From contig JAJRZP010000137.1 of assembly GCA_024275195.1 (NCBI GenBank), positions 1-64,000 of the forward strand: a stretch of DNA of 64,000 nucleotides. Direction: 5' to 3'. This document shows, piece by piece, positions 40,541-49,588 of this stretch. The notes under the pieces are model-generated. The model was not told where the DNA came from and searched no databases. It worked only from the letters and a program-made list of their open reading frames with translations. Origin of the DNA: Chloroflexota bacterium. GTDB lineage: Bacteria > Chloroflexota > Dehalococcoidia > Lucifugimonadales > Lucifugimonadaceae. Position 1 is the stretch's first letter; the number at the start of each line of letters is the position of its first letter. The translations under genes were made by a program, and so were the position numbers.

Positions 40541-40602
40541 CGCGAACCTCTCAATCGCTCACAGAGGGGAGGATGTCTCTCAGAGCGATTGAGAGGTTCG
40601 CG
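40541..40602. repeat. Perfect 20-bp inverted repeat in the SBP-enolase intergenic spacer
   Basis: CGCGAACCTCTCAATCGCTC (40541-40560) and GAGCGATTGAGAGGTTCGCG (40583-40602), 22-nt spacer, no adjacent T-run on the minus strand. Confidence 0.95.
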
Positions 40603-40650
40603 TAGGAACGGACTCGTCACCCGTTCCCACGCTGTTCAATCGAGCTTGGG

Positions 40651-42534
40651 TTACCGCGCCGGAACCAGCAACTCGTACGAGTTTTCTGGACTTTGTGGAG
40701 ATTGTCGTAGAGGCCAGTCCTTGATGGCATTCGGGTTGTAGACGTTGAGGAACGGCCCTGTTGTCACTCCCGTACCTACCATCTGCTCGAACATGTAGTC
40801 CCCTAGCTCTTTGTTGATTGCAATACGCTTGGAGGTATCAAACTCTGTTTCCAGTGCCTGAATTGTTTCGAGGATTTTTGGCAGTTCCATCTGGCAACCG
40901 AAACCTCCTCTTGTGAGGCTCGTTTCTTCTTCACCACGTGGCTCGTCATACGGTATCCATAGGTCTGAAACGCAAGTCATGATCGTCGGAACAGAGTTTG
41001 ACCTGCCGACAAATGTGGGTCTGACCAAACCGTAGTTGACCTTCAACACCTCGGTCTTTACTCCGATGTCGGACCAGAATCCGGCTACAGCATCTGCTGA
41101 GTCCTGATAGGTGGCATTGCCCGCAAACCCGTAGATCTGCGTCGAGAACCTGATGCCATCTTCGTTTTCTGGATACCCTGCCCTGTCGAGGAACTCTCGT
41201 GCCTTGGTTGGGTCGTAGGCGATTTCCCACCTTGACTCCCAGTTAGGATCATCAGGCGAGAACATACCGATGTAGTACGGTCGAACTAAACCGGCAAACA
41301 GTGACTCGGCAACCAACTCCCGATCGATCGCCATTGACAGGGCCTGCCTCACGAGGCGTGCCTGTTCCATGTCATCCATGCCCTCTGGATTGTTATTGTC
41401 ATCCGGACTGAACGGGTTCCCAATCCACGGGTTTTCGCGCACCATGGTCGGGCGGTCGAGTGGCTCACCCGTCTTGGCGTTGTTTTCTTCCCAGTAGTTA
41501 CCGGCAAACTTGAGACCGACGTTCCACTGAGTGCCAGTCGTTACGGACTTGAATCCGCCAGCTACAAGATCAGCAACATCACGCAACTGCATTGCAATTG
41601 CCATGTCGGCCTCGCCGGTTTCCATCATGGCCCGCTGGGTAGCGGTCTCAGGAACGGCGATAAAACGGAGTCTTTGAATCAGGGGCGTGCTATCCCAGTG
41701 ACTCGCGACTGCCTGCAACTCTACCCGTTCGGCCTCCAACCATTCCACTACTTCGAATGGGCCGGTACCGATCGGATTTTCACGCATCCAGTCTTCACCG
41801 TTCTCATCGAACGCTTTCTTGGAGAACACACCGAACGAGTCTCCCGCTAGATTGAACAGTCGATCGTCCCACCTACTGTCATAACGTGTGAACGGCAGGA
41901 ACAATGTCCGGTCGTCTATTGCTGACGCCTCGCCGAGAAATGCGGCAAGGTCGCCTGATTGACCATGAATGCTCGTCGGATTTGTCGTGCCATTAGTGTC
42001 GTTGGCGCTCCATGCAATATCACCCGCGGTGAGCTCGCCCCAGCCTTTTTGGAACTGCACTCCTGACCGGATCGTTACGGTTGCACTTGAGAAGTCGGAT
42101 GCGATCGACCAATCGGTAGCGAGCCACGGACCCACAAGTTCATCACCCTTAGGCCTGAACAGTTGTTCTGTCACTCCCCAGTACATCATGAGTTCTGGTG
42201 TCCCCGACCGGTTAATTCCAGGACCGGGTGGTATGGCTCCTCGGCGAGGAATCACGACGATTGTGCCCGATGATGTTTTGGGCTTAGGTAGATTAATTTT
42301 TTCTGGGATCGCTGTCGCCAGAGCGGCCAATGGTGTCGGGGTCACTTCGACCTCCACCACTTTTTCGACAACGACTGTTTCCACAATCGTGTCACCCTTG
42401 ACTTCTTTCTCAACGATTACGGTCTCGATCTTCGTGACTACATCAGGCTCGCTGCTGCCACCACAAGCAACTACGCCAAATAGTGCCACCAAACTGACAG
42501 CCATAAGAAAATTGCGAATTCGTCTCGAACTCAT
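40651..42534 (-). CDS. ABC transporter substrate-binding lipoprotein (SBP_bac_5, peptide/opine type)
   Basis: Lipobox 'VALFGVVACGGSS'; 'ATVTIRSGVQFQKGWGELTAGDIAWS', 'GTGPFEVVEWLEAERVELQAV', 'RLVRQALSMAIDRELVAESLFAGL'. Confidence 0.92.
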   Translation of the reverse strand: MSSRRIRNFLMAVSLVALFGVVACGGSSEPDVVTKIETVIVEKEVKGDTIVETVVVEKVVEVEVTPTPLAALATAIPEKINLPKPKTSSGTIVVIPRRGAIPPGPGINRSGTPELMMYWGVTEQLFRPKGDELVGPWLATDWSIASDFSSATVTIRSGVQFQKGWGELTAGDIAWSANDTNGTTNPTSIHGQSGDLAAFLGEASAIDDRTLFLPFTRYDSRWDDRLFNLAGDSFGVFSKKAFDENGEDWMRENPIGTGPFEVVEWLEAERVELQAVASHWDSTPLIQRLRFIAVPETATQRAMMETGEADMAIAMQLRDVADLVAGGFKSVTTGTQWNVGLKFAGNYWEENNAKTGEPLDRPTMVRENPWIGNPFSPDDNNNPEGMDDMEQARLVRQALSMAIDRELVAESLFAGLVRPYYIGMFSPDDPNWESRWEIAYDPTKAREFLDRAGYPENEDGIRFSTQIYGFAGNATYQDSADAVAGFWSDIGVKTEVLKVNYGLVRPTFVGRSNSVPTIMTCVSDLWIPYDEPRGEEETSLTRGGFGCQMELPKILETIQALETEFDTSKRIAINKELGDYMFEQMVGTGVTTGPFLNVYNPNAIKDWPLRQSPQSPENSYELLVPAR

Positions 42535-42830
42535 CGCAGCTATCCTCCCTCATTCTTGACGCAGGTACGAACCCAACTGGATCGATGAACATCAAGATGG
42601 TTTGAGGCGAGAGCCTATCACTCGATTATTACTATTTTCACTTGTGATTACATGCTTTTCTCGGATATATATAAGTCTTGGTATATATTGTTCGATGAAC
42701 GAAACAATTGTGCGTAGAGAGGTCATTAGATGTCGTTTTACCTCTAGCGCTGGAGCACCGTTGGTCAGTACCGGCATCAACTCAAAGCGCGAGAAGATTG
42801 CGCGTTCTCAACTTGTACAGGTGAATAACA

Positions 42831-43616
42831 ATGACAACAGAGACAGAGATTCTTTATTCGTTAATAGGTCGGCGCATAGCCGAACTCAGAAAGCACAAAG
42901 GCCTGACTCAGGCAGGGTTGGCTTCAAGGCTCTCTCGCAAGAGATCTCAGGTGTGGATGTCGACCGTGGAATCTGGACACCGCAGCGTAAATGCCAACGA
43001 TCTTTTCGAGATTGCTTCGATACTTGAGGCAACAGTGGGTGACTTGTACAGCACTCTTTCCCAAACACCCAGTTCATCGCTTAAATCTTTACGTGACACC
43101 GTCAGTGAACTTGATTCGCGTCTGCCCATTGAAATGCCAGTTTATTTGCAACGCAACCTTGGTGAGAAAAATCCAACCCCGGTGGACTATCAGTACATGT
43201 GCAAACTACCTGAAGGATCGGTATTCAACACCGATCATGCAGTTTCTCAGGGTGGCAACTTGAGTGCGATGGTTGTTGAACGGTATTACGACTCGCCAAA
43301 AGTAGAACCGACAGACCTATTGACCTACAGTGATATCCTGACACCACAATCAGATCCCGACGGGCGAGTCACTGACCGTATCCTGGTGAGACTCAAGGAA
43401 CCATTCGTCGGCATGGATGTGCATCCATGCCTGATCAATCCATCGGGTGACGCTGAGATGACTCTTTCTGGACACCAGAAGACGGTGTTCCCCGCGGGTA
43501 CATATGAAATCTTGGGTGTTCTGGTCTTACGTCGCACTCTATACAGGACATCGACCATGCGGACGTGGATTCAGCGACAATTTGGGATCGTCAAAGATGA
43601 GCGTCTGGTGGAATGA
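42831..43616 (+). CDS. XRE-family HTH transcriptional regulator with additional C-terminal domain
   Basis: 'LIGRRIAELRKHKGLTQAGLASRLSRKRSQVWMSTVESGHRSVNANDLFEIASILEATVGDLY'; about 180-aa C-terminal region not recognised. Divergent from the SBP operon. Confidence 0.85.
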   Translation: MTTETEILYSLIGRRIAELRKHKGLTQAGLASRLSRKRSQVWMSTVESGHRSVNANDLFEIASILEATVGDLYSTLSQTPSSSLKSLRDTVSELDSRLPIEMPVYLQRNLGEKNPTPVDYQYMCKLPEGSVFNTDHAVSQGGNLSAMVVERYYDSPKVEPTDLLTYSDILTPQSDPDGRVTDRILVRLKEPFVGMDVHPCLINPSGDAEMTLSGHQKTVFPAGTYEILGVLVLRRTLYRTSTMRTWIQRQFGIVKDERLVE

Positions 43617-43950
43617 CAAGTAAAGGTTCCCTCAAAAACTCAGAACTCATTACGAAAACAGACTGAACCACCTCGGAAAAGTTGGAGAACACCAGATCAA
43701 CATACAGGGATGGAGAGATGAGGAGATCAAGCAGGTACCCCGCGGAGCAACTCCCGCATCAAGGCTGTAAACAACGTTCGTGGGAGGTACACCTAGCAGT
43801 CTTCGTCTCGAATTTCACCTGAACGGAAGGTGAAAGTTGGACTCCAAGTCTCCGTCGCTCCGATCCCACATCCACCCTATTCGAACGACATCGCCAGAAG
43901 AAAACGATGGAAGTCTAACCGGCCAACCATCACAACCTTCGTTAAAAGAA

Positions 43951-43982
43951 AGAGTCCGCTCTCGGGGCTGAGAGCGGACTCT
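43951..43982 (-). terminator. Intrinsic terminator downstream of the second archaellin-like gene
   Basis: agagtccgctctc ggggct gagagcggactct; minus-strand side continues into TTCTTTTAAC. Confidence 0.85.
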
Positions 43983-44059
43983 TGATTAGCAGACGTGAGG
44001 ACCTGGCCAGAATCTGGATCGGGGTAGAAATCCAGATCGGTCCTCAAATCTAACTGGCA

Positions 44060-44767
44060 CTATTTAAGGTCCATGATGGCATCAAGTCGGGACGGGAGAG
44101 TTCGCTCGATATTCAACGTTGCGCCGTCTGGCGGGCTCAAAGTGAGCGAGAACTTGTCGTTCTTATCGAGAATCGTGCCTGTCGAAAGAATTCCGCTTGC
44201 ACCGTTGGTATCCACTGTCCAGAAACTGGTCGCAGAGCTCGAAGTGATCAACTCTGTGGTGTCACGAACGAGCAGCCACACACTGATTTCAGCTTTCTCG
44301 CCGTCTTCGAGGAGATTGTCTGAGTTGTCGTTCCCAAGCCAGTCAATGCTCCACGGGACATCACTCATGAACTGGTTCTGATCGCTGTACGAGACAACGG
44401 CCTTGTACTCGGCACCGCTGGAGATATCAGGATCAGTACCCGAGCCGTCAGATGTGTACGGGGGAGTCAGGTCGACCGGCTCGCCATTGACAGCACTGGA
44501 AACAATGAACGACACCTTGTAGATGGTGTCTGTACCGCCACGGTCTGCCTTGTAAGCGACAACGGAACCACGCGGCTCAAGCGAACTCTTTGTTTCCTGA
44601 ATTCCGGCGAAGATGGTCTCTTTGGACTTCTCCGAGGCGAATATTCCGGTCGAGAGCACGGTGAATGCAAACACCGATGCAACAACGACGAATGCAATCA
44701 ATATGATCGCCGTCTCTAACCCGGTAATGCCGCGTTGCGACGATTCTCGGGAGATTGTCCTAAACAT
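44060..44767 (-). CDS. Archaellin (archaeal flagellin)-like protein with class III signal peptide, second paralogue
   Basis: 'MFRTISRESSQRG|ITGLETAIILIAFVVVASVFAFTVLSTGIFASEKSKETI...NLLEDGEKAEISVWLL', alignable along its length with 947..1681. Confidence 0.82.
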   Translation of the reverse strand: MFRTISRESSQRGITGLETAIILIAFVVVASVFAFTVLSTGIFASEKSKETIFAGIQETKSSLEPRGSVVAYKADRGGTDTIYKVSFIVSSAVNGEPVDLTPPYTSDGSGTDPDISSGAEYKAVVSYSDQNQFMSDVPWSIDWLGNDNSDNLLEDGEKAEISVWLLVRDTTELITSSSATSFWTVDTNGASGILSTGTILDKNDKFSLTLSPPDGATLNIERTLPSRLDAIMDLK

Positions 44768-45125
44768 GTAGTCGGGCTCCTCAACCAGTCCCGGGTAGTT
44801 CTCATCGATACGTCCAGGGCGGCGTGATATTCATCAGGCCAATCAACCGTTCTTCAGTCCGGTGCGCAGGCCTTGTATCTATAGTTATCACCTACCCGAA
44901 CCACCTAACGAGCCCCTCGGAATCTCTCGAACGCACCGATGGGTTCACTCCCAGTGTGGGTAGTCACGCGACCGCGCCTGGCGGGCAGCCCGCGGAGCGA
45001 CGTGCAGTTGAGATTGGGGCACACCGTTCCAGTACCATCGAGTTCACCCGTTCCGGTCGAAAATTGAGCCACTCAACGAGGCAACAGGCATTCGCACACA
45101 CGGAATCTAACGGCAGTCAGCACAC

Positions 45126-45534
45126 CTACCAGCCGGGTTCAATTTCACAGCGAAGTTGAAGAATTCTCAGGGCGTCTCGGTGCTTCACTGCCTGCTCACG
45201 ACCGCACAGCGTCACAATGCCTTTGCCCGTGTTGTGTGCTTCGAGCATGATCAACGATGCGTCTGCCACCGAAAGCTCCGGTACGGTTTTCAGCAACGCC
45301 CAGACGACGTAGTCCATCGAATGATGGCTATCGTCGAACAAAACCACCGCCCAGCGATCTTGCCTTCTGGCTCGCGTTTGGTGCGATTCGACTGGAGTGG
45401 GAATCTGATCTGCTTCAGTATTCGCACATCGGGTTCTACCGAGGGGTGTCGCACCATACTTATCGCCCTTGACACCACTCCTCAACGGGGACAGTCTTCT
45501 TCGGCGATTGTTTTCCTTCACCATGATTTTCACT
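45126..45534 (-). CDS. clpS: ATP-dependent Clp protease adaptor ClpS
   Basis: 'DRWAVVLFDDSHHSMDYVVWALLKTVPELSVADASLIMLEAHNTGKGIVTLCGREQAVKHRDALRILQLRCEIEPGW'. Confidence 0.85.
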
Positions 45535-45555
45535 CGATGCGAGGTTTCTTCATAA

Positions 45556-46707
45556 ATGCGAATTACCGACATCAAGCCGTTCCCGGTATGGGTTGGCACA
45601 CGAAACCAAATGCTGGTCAAAGTGGAAACTGATGAAGGCATCTACGGTTGGGGAGAGTCAGGGCTTTCGAGCAGGGAGATCGGTGTCAAGGGTATCGTTG
45701 AACACTACAGGGAGTTCTTGATCGGGCGTGACCCGATGCAACGCGGTGCTCTGTGGCAGGAAATGTATCGTAGCCAGTACTTCGAGGGCGGTCGAACATT
45801 AACGGCAGCGATCTCGGCTATCGATATTGCCCTCTACGACATCGTCGGTAAAAAACTCGGCGTGCCCGTCTACGAACTCCTCGGTGGCAAGCATCGCAAC
45901 TGGGTACCGACATTTGCGACGGGCGGGGGTAATTCGCCAGAAGAAATGATCGATGTCGCCCAGCGAATGACCGCTGAAGGATTCGACTGCTTCCGCCTGC
46001 ACCGTTCGTATCAGCCAGAGGCCGCAGGCACTTACGAACCACGCGAAGCAATCGCCCTTTCAGCCGAGGGGCTTATCAAGGCCCGCGAGGTGCTTGGGAT
46101 GCGACCGGTGATCGGTTACGACTTTCATCACCGCCTCTCAGTAGCCGAGGCCGCATCGTTCTGCCAGATGATGCCGTCTCACACACTCGACTTCCTCGAA
46201 GAGCCGATTCGTGATGAGACGCCTGAGGCATACGAAACACTACGAACGATGACTCCAATGCCCTTCGCCCTCGGGGAGGAGTTCGCATCGAAGTGGCAGT
46301 TCCTCCCATACATCGAAAAAGGCCTTGCCAACTACATCCGTATCGATATCTGCAACGTCGGCGGAATAACCGAGGCAATGAAGGTCGTCGGATGGTCGGA
46401 AGCGCACTACATCGATCTCATGCCACACAACCCTCTCGGCCCAATCTGCGTGGCTGCCACATCGCACATGGCGATGGCAGCAGCCAACTTCTCATGGCTT
46501 GAGATCCGTGAGTCGGCGGGCGAAGACAATGGTTTCTACTCGAAGGAAGTATTCCCGGTTCAGCCGGAAATTGTGCCTGGCCGAGTGACCGTGCTCGACA
46601 AGCCCGGACTCGGGGTCGAAGTCGATGAGGCATCTCTCACGGAGCCATTCCGATTCTCGGAGATGCCTCATTTGAAGCGCAACGATGGATCACACACCAA
46701 TTGGTAG
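45556..46707 (+). CDS. Mandelate racemase/muconate lactonizing enzyme family (galactonate dehydratase-like), tandem copy 1
   Basis: 'MRITDIKPFPVWVGTRNQMLVKVETDEGIYGWGESGLSSREIGVKGIVEHY', 'GYDFHHRLSVAEAASFCQMM', 'LDFLEEPIRDETPEAYETLR', 'LMPHNPLGPICVAA'. Confidence 0.92.
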   Translation: MRITDIKPFPVWVGTRNQMLVKVETDEGIYGWGESGLSSREIGVKGIVEHYREFLIGRDPMQRGALWQEMYRSQYFEGGRTLTAAISAIDIALYDIVGKKLGVPVYELLGGKHRNWVPTFATGGGNSPEEMIDVAQRMTAEGFDCFRLHRSYQPEAAGTYEPREAIALSAEGLIKAREVLGMRPVIGYDFHHRLSVAEAASFCQMMPSHTLDFLEEPIRDETPEAYETLRTMTPMPFALGEEFASKWQFLPYIEKGLANYIRIDICNVGGITEAMKVVGWSEAHYIDLMPHNPLGPICVAATSHMAMAAANFSWLEIRESAGEDNGFYSKEVFPVQPEIVPGRVTVLDKPGLGVEVDEASLTEPFRFSEMPHLKRNDGSHTNW

Positions 46708-46802
46708 CTCGTACAAGTGGTTTCTGTTCTTTCCAGAAACGGATGAGCATGCAACAAACGAACCAATAGCGACGCCAGAGACGACCGGAGCAACGAAGCA
46801 AA

Positions 46803-47948
46803 ATGAAAATCACAGACGTAAAGCCATTCGCAGTGTGGGTCGGTCACCGCAACCAGATGCTGGTGAAAATCGAAACAGACGAGGGCATCTACGGCTGGGG
46901 CGAGTCGGGATTCTCTGGCCGTGAACTTGGCGTAAAAGGAATCATCGAGCACTATCGAGAGTTCCTGATCGGTCGCGATCCAATGAAGCGGGGCGCACTC
47001 TGGCAAGAGATGTACCGTAGCCAGTACTTCGAAGGTGGGCGAACCCTCACAGCCGCTATTTCTGCCCTCGATATCGCGCTGTACGACATCGTCGGTAAAA
47101 AACTGGGTGTACCGGTTTACGAACTGCTCGGTGGCAAACACCGCAATTCAGTCCCGGTCTTCGCCACTACTTCACGGCCTTATGGTCAGGAGATGATCGA
47201 TCAAGCGAAAGAGTTCATGGCGCGCGGCATAAACGCATTTCGTCTTTCATACGACCAGATGGATATCCAGAGCGGTGGATTATTCGAGCCACGTGAGTCG
47301 ATTGCCAACTCTGCTGAATGGCTGATCAAAGCACGTGAGCAACTTGGGAATCAGGCGATTCTCGGGGTTGACTATCACCATCGGCTATCACCGGCTGAAA
47401 CTGCCTCTTTTTGTCAGATGATGCCAACACACACACTGGACTTTCTCGAAGAGCCGATTCGTGACGAGTCGCCCGAAGCGTACGAAGCCCTGCGAAAACT
47501 GACGGACGTTCCTTTCGCAATCGGTGAAGAGTTCGCGTCCAAATGGCAGTTCTTACCCTACATCGAGCGCGGCATCACTCAGTACGTGCGAGTAGATATC
47601 TGTAACGTCGGTGGATTTACCGAGTCGATGAAGGTTGCCGGGTGGGCAGAGGCTCACTACATCGATCTCATGCCACACAATCCACTCGGCCCGATCTGCA
47701 CGGCTGCCTCGGTTCATCTGGGGGCAGCGGCTCCGAACTTTGCGTGGCTTGAAGTGAATATGGAAAGGGCAGAAAACCCCGACCTCGAAATATTCCCTGA
47801 GCAAGTCCTGTTTGAAGGAAACGGCTACAGGGTTCCCGACAAGCCGGGCCTGGGCGTTGACGTAGATGAAAGTAAGTTGACCACGCCGTTTGCGTTCTGG
47901 GAAGCGCCACATCCACACCGTGCCGACGGATCGCATACGAACTGGTAA
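46803..47948 (+). CDS. Mandelate racemase/muconate lactonizing enzyme family (galactonate dehydratase-like), tandem copy 2
   Basis: 'MKITDVKPFAVWVGHRNQMLVKIETDEGIYGWGESGFSGRELGVKGIIEHYREFLIGRDPMKRGALWQEMYRSQYFEGGRTLTAAISALDIALYD'; highly similar to the upstream gene. Confidence 0.92.
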   Translation: MKITDVKPFAVWVGHRNQMLVKIETDEGIYGWGESGFSGRELGVKGIIEHYREFLIGRDPMKRGALWQEMYRSQYFEGGRTLTAAISALDIALYDIVGKKLGVPVYELLGGKHRNSVPVFATTSRPYGQEMIDQAKEFMARGINAFRLSYDQMDIQSGGLFEPRESIANSAEWLIKAREQLGNQAILGVDYHHRLSPAETASFCQMMPTHTLDFLEEPIRDESPEAYEALRKLTDVPFAIGEEFASKWQFLPYIERGITQYVRVDICNVGGFTESMKVAGWAEAHYIDLMPHNPLGPICTAASVHLGAAAPNFAWLEVNMERAENPDLEIFPEQVLFEGNGYRVPDKPGLGVDVDESKLTTPFAFWEAPHPHRADGSHTNW

Positions 47949-48174
47949 ATTACACATACTTTTCTCCTGATGGCTCCTGGCGGGAGCCATCGACGAAGGT
48001 CAGACGTGTCCTGAGTAGGTCGACGGGTTGAGGGTGTGACCGGCTGACAAAATCAACTTCCAGATCGCAAACTTGGCAAGTGATCTCGGACAACCGCGGG
48101 TCGGCGACTGTTACATTTGGTTGAATCAGGATAGCCCCCAGGAACGACAACGAGCGGAAGGTGCAGAAACGGCA

Positions 48175-48954
48175 ATGACGGTAACTATCGATCTGACTGG
48201 AAAACGCGGGGTAGTCTTCGGGGTTGCAAATCAACGCAGCATTGCATGGGCAATATCAGAGCGACTTGCAGAGGCTGGCGCGGAACTTGCATTCACCTAC
48301 CTCAATGAACGCCTGAAGCAGCCCGTCGAAAAGGCAACTGCGGCTCTCGGAAGTCCGTTGTTGCTTGAGTGCGACGCTACCGATGATGCTCAAGTTCAGG
48401 CAGTCTACGACCGGGTCAAAAACGAGTGGGGCGAGATCGATTTTGTCGTCCACTGTATCGCGTACGCAGAGCGAAACGACCTCGGTGGCGATTTTTCCGA
48501 CACGAACCTTCAAGGGTTCCGAACCGCCCTCGAAACGAGTGCGTACACGCTAATGCCAGTCGTTGGCAAAGCGGCACCTTTATTTGGTGAGTCTGGTGGA
48601 TCTGTCATCACGCTCACATTCGACGCTTCGCAGCGTGTCTACCCCGGATACAACATCATGGGCACGGCAAAGGCGGCACTCGAAAACGAGGCGCGCCAGC
48701 TTGCGGTCGAGTTCGGACCCAGAAATATTCGTGTCAATGCAATCTCAGCGGGACCACTCCCAACCCTCGCTGCGCGCAGTATCCCTGGATTCCGTGACAT
48801 GACCCGGGCACACCGTGAACGTTCGCCGCTCGGACGCAATATCAACCACAAGGAAGTTGCCGACACCGCGTTGTTCTTGCTCAGCGATATGTCGTCCGGC
48901 ATCACCGGGGCGATCATCCCGGTCGACGCTGGCTACGGCATCATTGCGCTCTAA
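48175..48954 (+). CDS. fabI: Enoyl-[acyl-carrier-protein] reductase
   Basis: 'LTGKRGVVFGVANQRSIAWAISERLAEAGAELAFTYLNERLKQPVEK', 'YNIMGTAKAALENEARQLAVEFGPRNIRVNAISAGPLPTLAARSIPGF'. Confidence 0.93.
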   Translation: MTVTIDLTGKRGVVFGVANQRSIAWAISERLAEAGAELAFTYLNERLKQPVEKATAALGSPLLLECDATDDAQVQAVYDRVKNEWGEIDFVVHCIAYAERNDLGGDFSDTNLQGFRTALETSAYTLMPVVGKAAPLFGESGGSVITLTFDASQRVYPGYNIMGTAKAALENEARQLAVEFGPRNIRVNAISAGPLPTLAARSIPGFRDMTRAHRERSPLGRNINHKEVADTALFLLSDMSSGITGAIIPVDAGYGIIAL

Positions 48955-48967
48955 GTCCCACTCGAAA

Positions 48968-49327
48968 ATGACTCCCAGCACAGACGGCCTGGCTATCGGG
49001 CTATCCGCAACCAGAACCCTTCTGGTTGACGAATCCAATGCCTACAGTCCGACTGGTAAAAAAGAACACTCGGTGCTAGCCAGTCCGGCGATGATCATGG
49101 AGATGGAACTGGCGTGTGTCGCTGCCGTGCGCGGTTTTGTAGAAGCCTCAGCCGGATTCCACGTCGATGTCAAACATATCGCCCCGGCGCCGGTTGGTGA
49201 GACCGTGGAAACGACGGCAACGCTGATCAGAATCGACGGCCTTAGGCTGCGTTTCAGGGTTGAGACGAAATTCGGCGAAACCCTCATCGGGGTTGGAATC
49301 CACCGACGGGCGATCGTCCAGAAATAA
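48968..49327 (+). CDS. Thioesterase, hot-dog fold (fluoroacetyl-CoA thioesterase-like)
   Basis: 'EHSVLASPAMIMEMELACVAAVRGFVEASAGFHVDVKHIAPAPVGETVETTATLIRIDGLRLRFRVE'. Confidence 0.82.
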   Translation: MTPSTDGLAIGLSATRTLLVDESNAYSPTGKKEHSVLASPAMIMEMELACVAAVRGFVEASAGFHVDVKHIAPAPVGETVETTATLIRIDGLRLRFRVETKFGETLIGVGIHRRAIVQK

Positions 49328-49588
49328 CCTTCGTCGAGCCTAGAGCCACTCTGCAGTACAGCCGGTGCCATTTGAACCAGGGGCGCAAAAGTAGCCGAAT
49401 ATGTTCGACAACCAGAGCCCGCATGACCGCAGCGCAAGATTCCCCGTTGCCGGCAAGATTCTCTCCGTACTAATTCGCTATCGGCGAACAGGGTCCGTCG
49501 TCGACGTGTTGCAGCTCAAACGCGGCAGCCAGTAGCGCCACTCGCACAAACTCGTACAAAAATATCTGGCAGATGAATTACCGGTTCC

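Noticed and set aside
43621-43950. About 330-bp non-coding stretch after the XRE gene considered as an ncRNA
   Set aside because: No recognisable RNA family motif or strong fold by eye; cannot support a call.
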